DNA of 64,000 nucleotides, from assembly GCA_963971575.1 (NCBI GenBank), contig OZ020624.1, forward strand, positions 3,105,001 to 3,169,000, in the 5' to 3' direction. This stretch comes from Liopterus haemorrhoidalis (taxonomy: Eukaryota > Arthropoda > Insecta > Coleoptera > Dytiscidae). The notes beneath the pieces were generated by a model that saw only the letters and a list, made by a program, of their open reading frames with translations, did not search any database and had not been told where the DNA came from. Made by a program: the position numbers and the translations under genes. This document shows, piece by piece, positions 1-10,413 of the stretch (the stretch's first letter is position 1; the number at the start of each line of letters is the position of its first letter).

Positions 1-743
1 TATTTTCTAGTTTCGTAAAAAATGATTTACTTTATTCATAAAAGTTAAAAAAGGTAGTAGAAATTGTATAACTGTACTGAAATGATAATTGCGTTTAGTT
101 TCTTACCAACAACAAGTCAAGTGGTTCTAGGTTGTGATAAAAGAAAAAAAATAAATAAATCAAAACAATTGGTTCAAAATTAAGATCAATAAATTTTATT
201 GACAGATTACTAAAGGGATATTAAAAAAGGAGAGATTCGAAATTATAAAAATCAAAAACAAAGAATGAGAAAATATCAAACTGAAGAAAATTTGTGATTT
301 TATACAAATTGAAATACTTAGTAAGTTTTAAGATATTTACAAAACTGTTTAAGATGACTGCATATCTTCATCAACATTATCAATTGAATGCGTAGATGTT
401 GACTGCAGTTTCGGCGTGAATCATTTTCCACGCCACTAAACTATATTGTAGGTTTGAAACTGGTTTACGTACTAATAAAAGTATTAGTGAAACTTTACCA
501 AGTGTTATTTTAGAACCTATATTTGAGTTTCATCTAGTTCAATTGAATCGTTAATTTGAGAAATCACCTATCAATAGTTTACCATCTTTTCAGAAAATCG
601 AAAAACAATCCTACGTTACTAAGAATACAAGATTTTGAAAATTGTAAATACTTTAAATAGAAACGAAGAATTTCAGATTATCTCTCAGGTTCGTGAAAAA
701 AATATTAATCAAAGAAATATTTGTGAAGAATAATTTGAGCAAA
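1..743. other. Upstream flank of UGT set A, no gene seen
   Basis: AT-rich sequence without a convincing exon, RNA gene or recognisable transposon. It should hold the promoter and 5' untranslated region of the UGT exon starting at 744, but no core promoter element can be picked with confidence. Confidence 0.5.
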
Positions 744-1285
744 ATGTTAAAAATATACATTTTTCTTCTTTGCTTGGTCTTGGCATCTGGATTAAACATT
801 TTAGTCCTCTTCCCACATCCAGGTAAAAGCCACTTCAACGCCTTTGCAGAACTAGCCAAAGAACTGGCCAGAAGAGGCCATAATGTAACAATGCTCAGTC
901 ATTTTCCACTCAAGAAACCAATGCCAAATTACACAGACATCGACGTTCGAAATGAAGATGACATGTTTATAGAATTCATAAAACTAGAAGAAGTTCCAAG
1001 GAACAGATTGAGGTATTACTGGACTATGGAATTAGTCCTTAAAATGAATCCTGGAGGATGTAAGACATTGAAAAGTGAACAAGTTAGTGAACTTATGAAG
1101 AGGAAAGGAGAATTTGATTTGGTTGTTTTTGAGATGTTCATTTCGGATTGTTATTTGGGATTGGCGCATTATTTTGATGTACCAATAATTGGACTTAGTT
1201 CTTGCCCAGTTATACCATGGACTGCTCCGAATTTTGGAAATCCAGAAAATCCGAGTTATATACCGAATATTTTCTTGCCATTCAG
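744..1285 (+). CDS. UDP-glycosyltransferase N-terminal half, set A exon 1
   Basis: First exon of a UGT, an enzyme that moves a sugar from a UDP-sugar to small lipophilic acceptors in the ER lumen. The ATG at 744 is chosen because it opens directly into a signal peptide (residues 1-16, hydrophobic, ending ASG). The conserved GKSH motif follows, with the putative catalytic His at residue 30, then the NYTDI motif and FEMFISDC, whose Asp is the likely partner of the His. The exon has 542 nt and ends in phase 2 at a GT donor (ttcag/gtgagg). Splicing to 2558 restores an Ser codon and keeps the family alignment with gene B (LPF-SDNMN versus YHSDSMN). The N-terminal half binds the acceptor in this family. 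No stop codons or frameshifts are seen. Family assignment is firm; whether it is expressed and how it ends is unknown, because no C-terminal exons follow before gene B. Confidence 0.9.
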
Positions 1286-1460
1286 GTGAGGATTAGATCG
1301 TAGATCTTTGTTTTAATTAGGGATTGAGAACGGAAAAATTCTGTTGGTTTCTCTTCGAAACGATAACGTAAAAATGCAGTTTACGTACTTTACTTTCTCG
1401 CTTATTATATTCCTCTGAAACCGGTTTAAACCAAAACCAAAATTCAAACAATTAGAAATA

Positions 1461-2090
1461 TACAGGGTGTTTGTTTGAAACGGGGCACCCCGAAAATCTC
1501 CTTTATTTGTAAAGATACAAAAAATCTTCAGAACAAAATTAAAACTAGACAAAAAGGCCCATCTAAAGGTTACTATAAGCATTCTGAGGCACTTCCGGTT
1601 TCACCGGAAATGATGTCAACTTTTGATCTAGCATAGGGAATCGATAATTTTTTATTTTTTTCCTAAAAGTACATTAAATTAGCTTTACAATGACACCAAA
1701 AAATCATATTTTGAGAAAAAGAGATATTTTGTTTCTTTTTTTATGGTTTTCAAAGCTTGCTACGTTCAACTTTGTAAAACTTATGTTGATTATTATTTTC
1801 TAAATAAATGGTCGCCATTTTGAAATGGTTAACATAAAAATATGACTTTTTGGTGTCATTGTAAAGCTAATTTAATGTACTTTTAGGAAAAAAATATAAA
1901 ATTATCGATTCCCTATGCTAGATCAAAAGTTGACATCATTTCCGGTGAAACCGGAAGTGCCTCAGAATTCTTATAGTAACCTTTAGCTGGGCCTTTTTGT
2001 CTAGTTTAACTTTTGTTCTGATGATTTTTTGTATCTTTACAAATAAAGGAGATTTTCGGGGTGCCCCGTTTCAAACAAACACCCTGTATA
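1461..2090. mobile_element. Foldback/MITE element with ~270 bp inverted arms
   Basis: The two ends are tacagggtgtttgtttg and its reverse complement ending accctgta. The arms match almost base for base for about 270 bp each (for example ctagcatagggaatcgat at 1629-1646 and its complement near 1905-1922), leaving a spacer of about 100 bp. Flanking TA dinucleotides fit a Tc1/mariner-type insertion. No coding capacity is seen. The transcript of this intron could fold into a very long hairpin. Confidence 0.85.
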
Positions 2091-2194
2091 CTATGTTTAT
2101 AAAACTATTTATTAAGTAATACGAAGAAAAGTTAGTAATTAAGTCACAAAAGGCTATTCAAAAAAAAAATAGTCAAAGAAATACTTAGCCGAAA

Positions 2195-2440
2195 ACAAGT
2201 TTTATTTTTCAACAAAGTCGCCACCAGGATTAATACACTTATCCCATCGCTTTATCAATGCCCCAATTCCTGATGTATACAAGTCTTTGGACTGCAGTCT
2301 CAGTCACATGCGTACTTCTCGTTCAACATCGTTACCACTCACGAAACGTTGCCGCCAAGATGCTTTTTTGTAGGCCAAACCATAAGAACATCCAATGCAT
2401 TTGCTATGCTATGCTGTCTATTAGGGATCAATTGAATCAC
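2195..2440 (-). pseudogene. Mariner transposase C-terminal fragment
   Basis: On the minus strand the region reads LIKRWDKCINPGGDFVEK followed by a stop at 2202-2204, the usual C-terminal end of mariner transposases (compare WEKCITSNGAYFE in the element at 3906-5175). Upstream on that strand, further transposase-like residues are scattered over more than one frame. It is a short, decayed, intronic remnant. Confidence 0.55.
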
Positions 2441-2557
2441 ATCAATTGAATTTGACTAAGTGTCGATTGATAGAAGCATACCTAACCAAAATGACAATCA
2501 AAACACATCGTCCACTCATCTATCGGCCACAATATAGTACCATATTTACCTTTTTAG

Positions 2558-2831
2558 TGACAATATGAATCTAATCGAACGTAGTGAGAATTTTATAATG
2601 AATATGTACGTAAAATGGTTTTATGCCAAGTATGTGATACCAGAAGCTCATGGAATCTATAAAGAAGTGTTTGGTAATGATGTACCAGATCCTGATGAAA
2701 TAACTAGAAGTGCAAGCTTGTTGTTGGTGAACACACATTTTACTTATAATCTTCCGAGACCAATGGTACCAGCAGTTGTTGAAGTTGGGGGGATATCTTT
2801 GGGAACTGCTGAAGTTAAAAAATTACCCCAG
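2558..2831 (+). CDS. UDP-glycosyltransferase N-terminal half, set A exon 2
   Basis: Continues the UGT reading frame from 1285 (one nt completes the split Ser codon). It codes SDNMNLIERSENF through the conserved block ASLLLVNTHFT and RPMVP, and ends LPQ at a consensus donor (ccccag/gtaaga) in phase 0. Exons 1 and 2 together give 272 codons. Exon 1 of gene B gives 269 codons and stops at the same place (LPK, phase 0). In gene B the next exon starts HIEKW at 20903. No such exon exists between 2832 and 10748, so set A is either truncated or spliced to the distant exons of gene B, with which it is phase-compatible. Confidence 0.88.
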
Positions 2832-2850
2832 GTAAGACATTTGTATATTA

Positions 2851-2963
2851 GCGTCGGCGAATCAATGCAGTTACGTCACACGACGTAACAAACAAATGCA
2901 TTGTTCCAGACAATACAGTCGTTTGTTACGTCATGTGACATAACTGCGTTGATTCACCGACGC
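2851..2963. repeat. Palindromic MITE just after the set A donor site
   Basis: The sequence gcgtcggcgaatcaatgcag and onward is mirrored by its reverse complement ending gttgattcaccgacgc. The arms are about 50 bp around a spacer of a few bases, flanked by TA on both sides (2849-2850 and 2964-2965). It lies 20 bp downstream of the exon 2 splice donor. Confidence 0.8.
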
Positions 2964-2965
2964 TA

Positions 2966-3903
2966 GTATATATGCTTATATGCTGGAAAAATCAAGGTAT
3001 ATTAGAAATATTTCAAATACTGAAAATGCTTGAATTGCTCATAAAATATGGTGTTTTAACTACGAAAAGTATTTGAAATACCTAAAATATTTTAAATATC
3101 CAAAAAAAGAAAGAAATATTTTAACATACGTAATCTTAAACCGCAATAAATACATTAAGGATTTTAATGACTATATTTGCTTTAAAAAATAAATAATTAA
3201 ATAAGAAGAAAAATTAAAAAAAATGTACTTAAAAATGTAGTGAGACCGGTACGTTACTTTACAGCGTACCATTTATTGTCCACTAGGTAGCGAGTCTGTG
3301 ATATTGTATAAAGTCTAATCTCAAACTGAAATGAGATTCCTGAGTAAAGGAGTTCGGGTAGAAGGCGTGAGTGTTATTCAGGGTTCATCATTATGATATG
3401 TGCATTAAATGATATGTATATGTACTTACCAACCAACTGATCAGGCATCTTGTAATTAGTCTGGATCTTAGCTGTTCACTTAAGTTCTTAAAGGTGAAGG
3501 TTTACACACGTTAAGTAAGACGGTTTAAAATGAATGAATTTGATTTATTAAAAGTAATATTTACAAAAAGATTAAAAGATTAAAATATAGATATTAAAAT
3601 AATGAAAAGATTAAAACAAATAGAATCGGAAAGATCACCAGAATGCCGACCCAGTGCCTCTAAGAATATAACTAATTAGAAGTTAATGCTAACCGGACCG
3701 AACACTGTCTGACCTTGTTTTCAGAGAGATAGGAGTTTATATAAGCAGTCTAGATGCATTTCTAAGAAAAAGGGTTTAAGCATTGTTCAAGGAGATGCTA
3801 GTGTTCAAAGATATTTATCTACCATGTAGAGTTTTTAATTCTAAATAACTTTTATCTCTTGCACTTTTTCTCTAAAATAATTAGAGAAGCAGAAAATAGT
3901 ATA
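2966..3903. other. Unassigned AT-rich stretch
   Basis: No exon, RNA gene or recognisable repeat was found. Candidate exons equivalent to the UGT C-terminal half were looked for here and not found. Confidence 0.5.
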
Positions 3904-3905
3904 TA

Positions 3906-5175
3906 TCAGGTCTACAAGTATGAAATGAGGATTTTTTTCAAACTTGCCGCGCAAACAGTGTGTATAGTTCAAAGTTTCAACACATATGGCGTTTTGTTAA
4001 GTTATCATTAAGTGTCAAATGCGTATAGGTTATAATTTGAAAAGTGATCATATAGTTTTGTTTTACTGTGTTAAAAATGTCAAATTTTGTGCCAAATAAA
4101 GAGCATTCGCGGACAGTACTACTGTTTTGTTTTAATTTGAAAAAAACTGCTGCTGAATCATACCGACAGCTTCGAGAAGCTTATGGTGAATATGGTCCAT
4201 CGCAAGATACGTGTGGACGATGGTTTCGGTGTTTCAAAAGTGGTGACTTTGATCTTACAGACAAAGAACATGGAAAACCTCCAAAAAAATATGAAGATAC
4301 AAAATTGGAAACATTGCTACAGGAAGACAATCTACAGATAGTCAATTACAAAAACAACTAGCAGAGCAGTTAGGCGTTAGTCAACAAGCTGTTTCCAATC
4401 GCCTACAAGAGATGGGTAAGATCCAGAAAGTCGGCAGATGGGTTCTACATGCATTGAATGAGAGGCAGATGAAAAAACGCAAAAACACTTGTGAAATTTT
4501 ACTTGCACGATACAAAAGAAAGTCTGTTTTACATCGTATCATTACTGGCGATGCAAAATGGATTTATTTTGAAAATCCCAAGGCAAAAAAATCATGGGTG
4601 AACCATCCACATCAACTGAAAAACCGAAAAAGACAATGCTCTGTACTTGGTGGGACCAAAAGGGTGTGGTCTATTATGAATTGTTAAAACCTGGTGAAAC
4701 AGTTAATACCCAACGATACCAACAACAACTGATAGAATTGAACCATTCGCTGCTCATAAAACGACCAGAATACGAAAGAAGACAGCACAAGGTAATCTTT
4801 CTTCACGATAACGTTTCATCACATAAGGCAAAAGCAGTTTGCAACACATTGAAGGCACTCAAGTGGGAAGTGCTACCCCATGCCGCTTACTCACCAGACT
4901 TGGCCCCTTCAGATTACCACTGGTTCGCATCGATGGGTCACGCACTTGCCAAGCAGCACTTTTGTTCATATGAGAATGTGAAAGAATGGCTAGATGAATG
5001 GTTTGCGGGGAAAGGGGAAGAGTTCTACTGGCGAGGTATTTACAAATTGCCTCAAAGATGGGAAAAATGTATAACTTCTAATGGGGCATACTTTGAATAA
5101 ATAAACTTTTACTGTTCTTTTGAGTTTAATGTGAATTATTTAAAAAAAAACCGCATTTCATACTTGTAGACCTGG
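3906..5175 (+). mobile_element. Mariner element, copy 1 (full length, dead)
   Basis: A 1270 bp element bounded by TA dinucleotides at 3904-3905 and 5176-5177. Its terminal inverted repeats start YCAGGTCTACAAGTATGAA. Size, TA target and the DD34D transposase inside are those of the mariner family. A second copy lies at 9280-10413. Confidence 0.93.
4077..5100 (+). pseudogene. Mariner transposase (DD34D), frameshifted
   Basis: Starts MSNFVPNKEHSR and ends WEKCITSNGAYFE with the stop just before 5101, so both ends of a normal ~345-residue transposase are present. It is broken. Relative to the copy at 9280, an insertion near 4330 shifts the frame inside the helix-turn-helix region, and a second shift lies near 4600. 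The first catalytic motif reads GDAKW where GDEKW is expected, although the Asp itself is kept. The second (LHDNVSSH) and third (SPDLAPSDYH) acidic motifs are intact with the 34-residue spacing. It would have cut and pasted the element; it cannot make a full protein now. Confidence 0.92.
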
Positions 5176-5177
5176 TA

Positions 5178-5990
5178 TGTTATTTTACATGTTAAATAGC
5201 TATGGCAGACAGGTTAATTCACCACCCTGTGTATACGCATTTAAGTCAAATATGTAACAATATTTTGATAGAAAAAAGATAACAACTTATCCAAATATCA
5301 TCTATTTTAAATGTCCTATTAATTATTTTTTTTGTGAGAAAAAAATAATACATTGTTTTCTTTATAAGCAAGAACCACTCCCCATTTACATAACAAATGA
5401 ATTAAAAGTTTTTTTATAATTGTCAGCGTCATGCGACGCAAAATATATTTCAAAGATTAAATATAAGTTAATTTCACTTAAATACAGATAGTTATTTTAA
5501 TTAATATTTACATATATATAAGATCTTGATTTCAGCAAATAGTTTTTGTTTAAGTTGAAACATGCGATAAACAAGTAGTGTTTAAAATATTTGTGCACAA
5601 AAATCTAACGTATACAGCAAAAAATTCATAAGTGTAAAAGTTCATTCTCAGTTTGGTTAAAAATTTAGTGTTAAAATTTTCATATAAAAAAGTAAAAGGT
5701 TCACTATTTTTAACCAAATCACGTTGTAAATCTTCATTTGTTTATATAGTGTTATTTTTTATGAAATATAACTTTTTCAGTGTTAAAATTAACACTGCTA
5801 CTGATATAGCGCCTACTGATTATTAGACATTTCGGTTTTCTTAAAAGTAAAAAAATAAATAGTATTGACGAAGTTAAGCGTGTTGTTGATAATGTTTTGC
5901 CTCTAAACCTGTCAGTTTTTATCGAGAGGGAATTTTTAAAATTATTGACTGGTGGCAGCAGGTTGTAAACAATACTTATTACACACTATA
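5178..5990. other. Unassigned AT-rich stretch
   Basis: No gene or recognisable repeat seen between the mariner copy and the next mariner fragment. Confidence 0.5.
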
Positions 5991-5999
5991 AAAATAGTA

Positions 6000-6292
6000 T
6001 GTTTGTTCAAAAAAAAAAAAAAAAACAATCAAAAACGTCGCATCATTCTGCATCATGACAATGCAAGCTCCCACACAGCACGTCAAACAATTGATTATTT
6101 GAAAGAGAAAACATCGAATTGTCTCAAGAAGCTGCTGAAGCCTTCGAAAACCATGTTTTGAGATACCAACTTCGGAGTGGAAAAAATGTTTCGAGAATTG
6201 GTTTGAACGCATGTAAAACAATTTAAATCTTAAAGGCGAATATTTTGAAAAGTAATAAAACAGTTTGTTCCAAAAAACATATTTCTTTCTTA
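6000..6292 (+). pseudogene. Mariner transposase C-terminal fragment, interrupted
   Basis: Codes RRIILHHDNASSHTARQTID (second catalytic Asp), then decayed sequence ending LKGEYFEK and a stop near 6255. The element tail after the stop continues to 6292 and resumes at 7406-7440 (ttaaaaggtagcc end), because a 1.1 kb element is inserted between. A matching tail of the same family, in the other orientation, lies at 51250-51333. The 5' part of the transposase is missing. Confidence 0.8.
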
Positions 6293-7405
6293 AGCCGCAT
6301 TCAGAGCTCTTAAATCAATAGCTTATGCACTGTAGCTTATGGACTGTTCACTGTCACCAGCAAGTTTGTCATATGATAAGACGTGAAACCGTTCAGACCT
6401 CCAAATTTAATACGCTGTTTGTTGTGGATTGTGTATAATTTTCTAAACTTATAGCTGGTGAGATGTTTTAATGAGACAGACATATAAACACATTGGCTAT
6501 CGCATTCTATCAGAGTCACCGTAGTTATCGAATACCTTTACATAACCTAACATAATGTTATCATTAACAAATCTTGCTCAAAATTACAAAGACGGACAGC
6601 AAATATGATTAATTTAGGTAATTAGGTATTAGGTACAGAATTATAAGAACGATAATACATATACAATATTTTACGAAGCTAAATAGTTGGTTTCAAAATT
6701 CACAGATGGAGGGCTATTCGTACCATACTAATTTATAACAGATGTTTACGGTACATGGAAGTTAAAAGAATGTAATGGGTGTTTTTTTTAGAGGTATAGA
6801 ACTTTAAATTGCAATAAAAGAACGATGGATTATTCGATTGACATGAATTTTTTTTTATTCGAAAGATAATCTTGTGGCATTACATTTTAAATATGATTTC
6901 TGGCATATGACCGCCACGGCTGGCTCGGATGTAGTCCAATCTGGACGTCCAATTTTCGATGACTTTTTCCAACATTTGTGGCCGTATATCGGCAATAACA
7001 CGGCGAATGTTGTCTTCCAAATGGTCAAGCGTTTGTGGCTTATCCGCATAGACCAATGACTTTACATAGCCCCACAGAAAGTAGTCCAGCGGTGTTAAAT
7101 CACAAGATCTTGGAGGCCAATTCACAGGTCCAAAACGTGAAATTAGGCGGTCACCAAACGTGTCTTTCAATAAATCGATTGTGGCACGAGCTGTGTGACA
7201 TGTTGCGCCGTCTTGTTGGTATGATTTAATGTAATGCCACAAGATTATCTTTCGAATAAAAAAAAATTCATGTCAATCGAATAATCCATCGTTGTTTTAT
7301 TGCAATTTAAAGTTCTATACCTCTAAAAAAAAACACCCTTTATTAAAGCATTACTCACAACGCACAGTCTATAACTCGTTAATTTAAAGAGGTCTGAATG
7401 CGGCT
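6293..7405. mobile_element. Harbinger-like non-autonomous element with TTA duplication
   Basis: Ends are AGCCGCATTCAGAGCTCTTA and the reverse complement ending GGTCTGAATGCGGCT. The 3-bp TTA at 6290-6292 and 7406-7408 flanks both ends, and removing the insert plus one TTA restores the mariner tail as seen at 51250-51333. A 3-bp TWA duplication is typical of PIF/Harbinger elements; no transposase is present. A further element (6775-7340) sits inside it. Confidence 0.75.
6775..7340 (-). mobile_element. DD41D Tc1/mariner deletion derivative, copy 1
   Basis: A 566 bp element flanked by TA (6773-6774, 7341-7342) with nearly perfect inverted repeats of about 100 bp starting ANGGGTGTTTTTTTTAGAGG. 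Inside is only the C-terminal part of a transposase on the minus strand (120 codons, 6880-7242): QQDGATCHTA holds one catalytic Asp, and CDLTPLDYFLWG holds the next, 41 residues later, giving a DD41D triad of the rosa-like type. The N-terminal half and first catalytic Asp are deleted, so the element could move only with help. The copy at 20311-20875 has the identical peptide and the opposite orientation. Confidence 0.88.
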
Positions 7406-7445
7406 TTAGTTTTTGTAAAAATTTAAAAGGTAGCCTTCATATATA

Positions 7446-8395
7446 ATAGGGGATAGGCATGATTTTTTTAATTTTTTTTATTATATTCCTCTTGTTGCAT
7501 ATAAACATAAAAAACAGTTTTTAATTTTTTTTTTTTTGTAATTTGAAGGCATAAAAAAATCATAAATGTATGTAGCGCGCGAAAACGACGTGTGACGTCA
7601 TACCCCTTCTAACTGACGCATGACACTACTAGCTTACCGGCGTACATAGTCTGTTGTGAACTTATTTGTTTGTATAACTTTTATAGGTTATGTAAAGTTA
7701 GAGTGATTTTAATTAAAATAAAGTTTAATTCTATAAAAACAATTTATATATGTTTACCAAATTAAATTTTATATTAAAATAGATAACTTATATTGCAGTA
7801 TTTCAATTATGCCTCTAACGTTTTGTAACTTCATGTAAACAATGTAGTAAAATTCTGACATCTAAATTACATAAATATTTACATTTTACAGAGTTACAGC
7901 GTTTGTTTACATAAAGTTATAGAATATAAAATAAAAATTACTTACAGGTCTGCTTTGACACCACGTATTTCTTCAGCACTGTAGCATTCATTATTTTTCA
8001 TATATTCCATGAACATAAATGCATCAATGTTGGGTAAATTATCACTCTGAGCCCTAACAAAATCTTTATCTGCCATTTTAATAATAAATGCGTGAAAAAT
8101 TGTTTAAAAACAAATACAAAACTCTCGAACAATACAATATACACACGTGTAAAGATTATGTTGTAGCTGTATCTGTGACGTGAAACCCCTATCGTTTGAC
8201 GTCATACTCAGTCGTTTTTACTCGGCAACCTTCGCTCCGTGGTCGGCTTATTTCAAATTTACAATATTTTAATTCAAAAATTTGGCTATAATATTAATTA
8301 AAATGTAATTTTTGTTTTGTTTGGTGACATAATTAACATTAACATATCAAAATAATGTAGTTTTAAGGAAATACAAATTTTATGCGTATGCCCTA
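7446..8395 (-). mobile_element. Possible TIR element carrying a captured first exon
   Basis: The left end reads AATAGGGGATAGGCATGAT and the right end, reversed, TAATAGGGCATACGCATAA, an imperfect inverted repeat pair about 950 bp apart. Paired TGACGTCATA-type motifs occur near both sides (about 7590 and 8200). Between them is one clean exon on the minus strand (7946-8076). The element boundaries are uncertain and its superfamily is unknown. Confidence 0.45.
7946..8076 (-). pseudogene. Isolated first exon, SWIM/YqaJ-type insect protein
   Basis: The ATG at 8076 (minus) opens 43 codons, MADKDFVRAQ onward to IRGVKAD, followed by a consensus donor (gacct/gtaagt). The stretch NLPNIDAF...MEYMKNN...SAEEIRGVK resembles the start of a multi-copy insect protein family that carries a SWIM zinc finger and a YqaJ-like exonuclease domain (recognised from memory of the family, not from a search). 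No downstream exon is visible towards lower coordinates before the mariner remains, so this is a lone 5' exon, probably non-functional or serving as a spliced-in leader. Confidence 0.5.
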
Positions 8396-8985
8396 TTACC
8401 CCAATTCTTCATCAGCGGTCACAACATACGATGTCATAAATTTACAACTTGTTCGTAAATCAAATAAAAATGTAGGTGTCTTTGTAGATTAAAAATCGAA
8501 AGAAATATTGTTAAAAAATAATGTTACACAATAACATTTTTATTATTCATTAACGTCAAGTCAAATTTTATTACTACCAGCTAAATATTTAGGAGCTTTA
8601 TCTATGCTATTATTAAATACTTTTTTTTGTGTGTCTACTACTGTGTGTTCAATTGTCGTTGATATAGTATCATTGTTTAATTAACGTTTAAACCGAGATT
8701 AAAAACGTTTAAACCGAGATTATAGTTAGAACTATACAAGTTCTAACTCAGTACAGTCAATTTAATTTAAATAAATGTTGATCTTAAATTAATAACTACA
8801 GTCCGGACAATTATATTCAATGATCATTTTAAAAACTAATTATTCAGTATATATGACAGAATCATTTAAATTTAAATAGAAACGGAACTTACTGCCCCAA
8901 TATGCATGGGTAGGCGTTGGGAACCTTGTTTATTTATTCATTGCATATATTTTATTTTAAAAAGTACGCTCATGGATACTGAATA
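8396..8985. repeat. AT-rich stretch with a short tandem duplication
   Basis: No gene seen. At 8682-8721 the block aacgtttaaaccgagatta occurs twice in tandem with a 22 bp period; a related aatccgagattaa lies upstream of UGT gene B at about 10670. Confidence 0.5.
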
Positions 8986-8988
8986 GTT

Positions 8989-9159
8989 ACAGTCAATTCC
9001 AAACGGTTAGGTGGAACTAACCGGAATTTTCATTGTTGTAAGTTGTCATTAGCTATTTTTTTATATATTGAAGTAGGCTTTTCCTGAACAAAATGATCAA
9101 AAGTTTCAATCAATCGGTAAAAGTAACTAGTTGCACCTAAACCAAAGGAACAAACTTTA
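8989..9159 (+). mobile_element. Small MITE (TTCCAAACG family), copy 1
   Basis: Starts cagtcaattccaaacggtta and ends accaaaggaacaaacttta. It aligns along its length with copies at 19551-19733, 19873-20055 (inverted) and 57308-57498, and with partial copies at 10559-10617, 25940-25993 and about 30329. The ends are imperfect inverted repeats containing a GCGGAACTA/TAGTTCCGC core; no coding capacity. Confidence 0.75.
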
Positions 9160-9279
9160 GAATTTTAATTGATCATTGCATGTATTTGTCCGGATTTTAT
9201 TAGTGTCTTAAATCGTCATTTAGTTATCCATATTTAAGTCTAATCACACATTCGTTACGCATTAATTTTCTGAGCTGTA

Positions 9280-10413
9280 CCAGGTCTACAAGTATGAAAT
9301 GCGGATTTTTTTCAAACTTGCCGCGCAAACAGTGTGTATAGTTCAAAGTTTCAACACATATGGTGTTTTGTTAAGTCATCATGAAGTGTCAAATGTGTAT
9401 AGGTTACAATTTGAAAAGTGATCATAAAGTTTTGTTTTACTGTGTTAAAAATGTAAAATTTTGTGCCAAATAAAGAGCATTCGTAGACAGTACTACTGTT
9501 TTGTTTTCATTTGAAAAAAACTGCTGCTGAATCATACCGACTGCTTCGAGAAACTTATGGTGAATATGCTCCATCGCAAGATACGTGTGAACGATGGTTT
9601 CGGCTTTTCAAAAGTGGTGACTTTTGATCTTACAGATGATCTTACAGACAAAGAACATGGAAAACCTCCAAAAAAATATGAAGATACAAAATTGGAAACA
9701 TTGCTACAGGAAGACGATAGTCAATCACAAAAACAACTAGCAGAGCAGTTAGGCGTTAGTCAACAAGCTGTTTCCAATCGCCTACGAGAGATGGGTAAGA
9801 TCCAGAAAGTCGCCAGATGGATTCCACATGCATTGAATGAGAGGCAGATGGAAAAACGCAAAAACACTTGTGAAATTTTGCTTGCACGATACAAAAGAAA
9901 GTCTTTTTTGCATCGTATCATTACTGGCGATGAAAAATGGATTTATTTTGAAAATCTTAAACGCAAAAAATCATGGGTGAACCCAGGCTCACCATCCACA
10001 TCAACTGCAAGACCGAATCGCTTTGGCAAAAAGACAATGCTCTGTACTTGGTAGGACCAAAAGGGTGTGGTCTATTATGAATTGTTAAAACCTGGTGAAA
10101 CAGTTAATACCCAACAGCATGCCGCTTACTCACCAGACTTGGCCCCTTCAGATTACCACTTGTTCGCATCGATGGGTCACGCATTTGCCGAGCAGCACTT
10201 TTGTTCATATGAAAATGTGAAAGAATGGCTAGATGAATGGTTTGCGGGGAAAGGGGAAGAGTTCTACTGGCGAGGTATTTACAAATTGCCTGAAAGATGG
10301 GAAAAATGTATAACTTCTAATGGAGCATACTTTGAATAAATAAACTTTTACTGTTCTTTGAGTTTAACGTGTTTTAATTAAAAAAAAATCCGCATTCATA
10401 CTTGTAGACCTGG
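9280..10413 (+). mobile_element. Mariner element, copy 2 (internal deletion)
   Basis: Bounded by TA at 9278-9279 and 10414-10415, with the same CCAGGTCTACAAGTATGAA ends as copy 1. Its length is 1134 bp because the transposase has an internal deletion. Confidence 0.93.
9455..10339 (+). pseudogene. Mariner transposase, stop codon and internal deletion
   Basis: Same family as 4077-5100. Its second codon is a stop (tca to taa after the ATG near 9450). A partial duplication near 9630 (LTDDLTD) accompanies a frame change. A stop follows LCTW at 10052-10054. The stretch between NTQ and HAAYSPD is deleted, removing the second catalytic Asp (LHDN in copy 1). The first motif is intact here (GDEKW), as is the helix-turn-helix region QLAEQLGVSQQAVSNRL, so copies 1 and 2 carry different lesions. 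Confidence 0.92.

Larger units (their letters stand above)
1286..2557 (+). other. Intron 1 of UGT set A (phase 2)
   Basis: A GT-AG intron of 1272 bp, donor gtgagg and acceptor tttacctttttag. Gene B is continuous at the homologous position, so this intron was gained in A or lost in B. It holds a foldback element at 1461-2090 and an antisense mariner fragment near 2200. Confidence 0.85.

Noticed and set aside
693..743. Upstream in-frame extension of UGT set A (MKKILIKEIFVKNN-like)
   Set aside because: It begins with GTG, which does not serve as an ordinary start in insect nuclear genes, and it would bury the signal peptide.
1313..1582. Minus-strand frame in the intron of UGT set A
   Set aside because: Lies in the foldback element arm and has no recognisable protein features.
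6874..7229. Plus-strand open frames opposite the DD41D fragment (also minus-strand ones at 20421-20776)
   Set aside because: Shadows of the transposase frame on the other strand.
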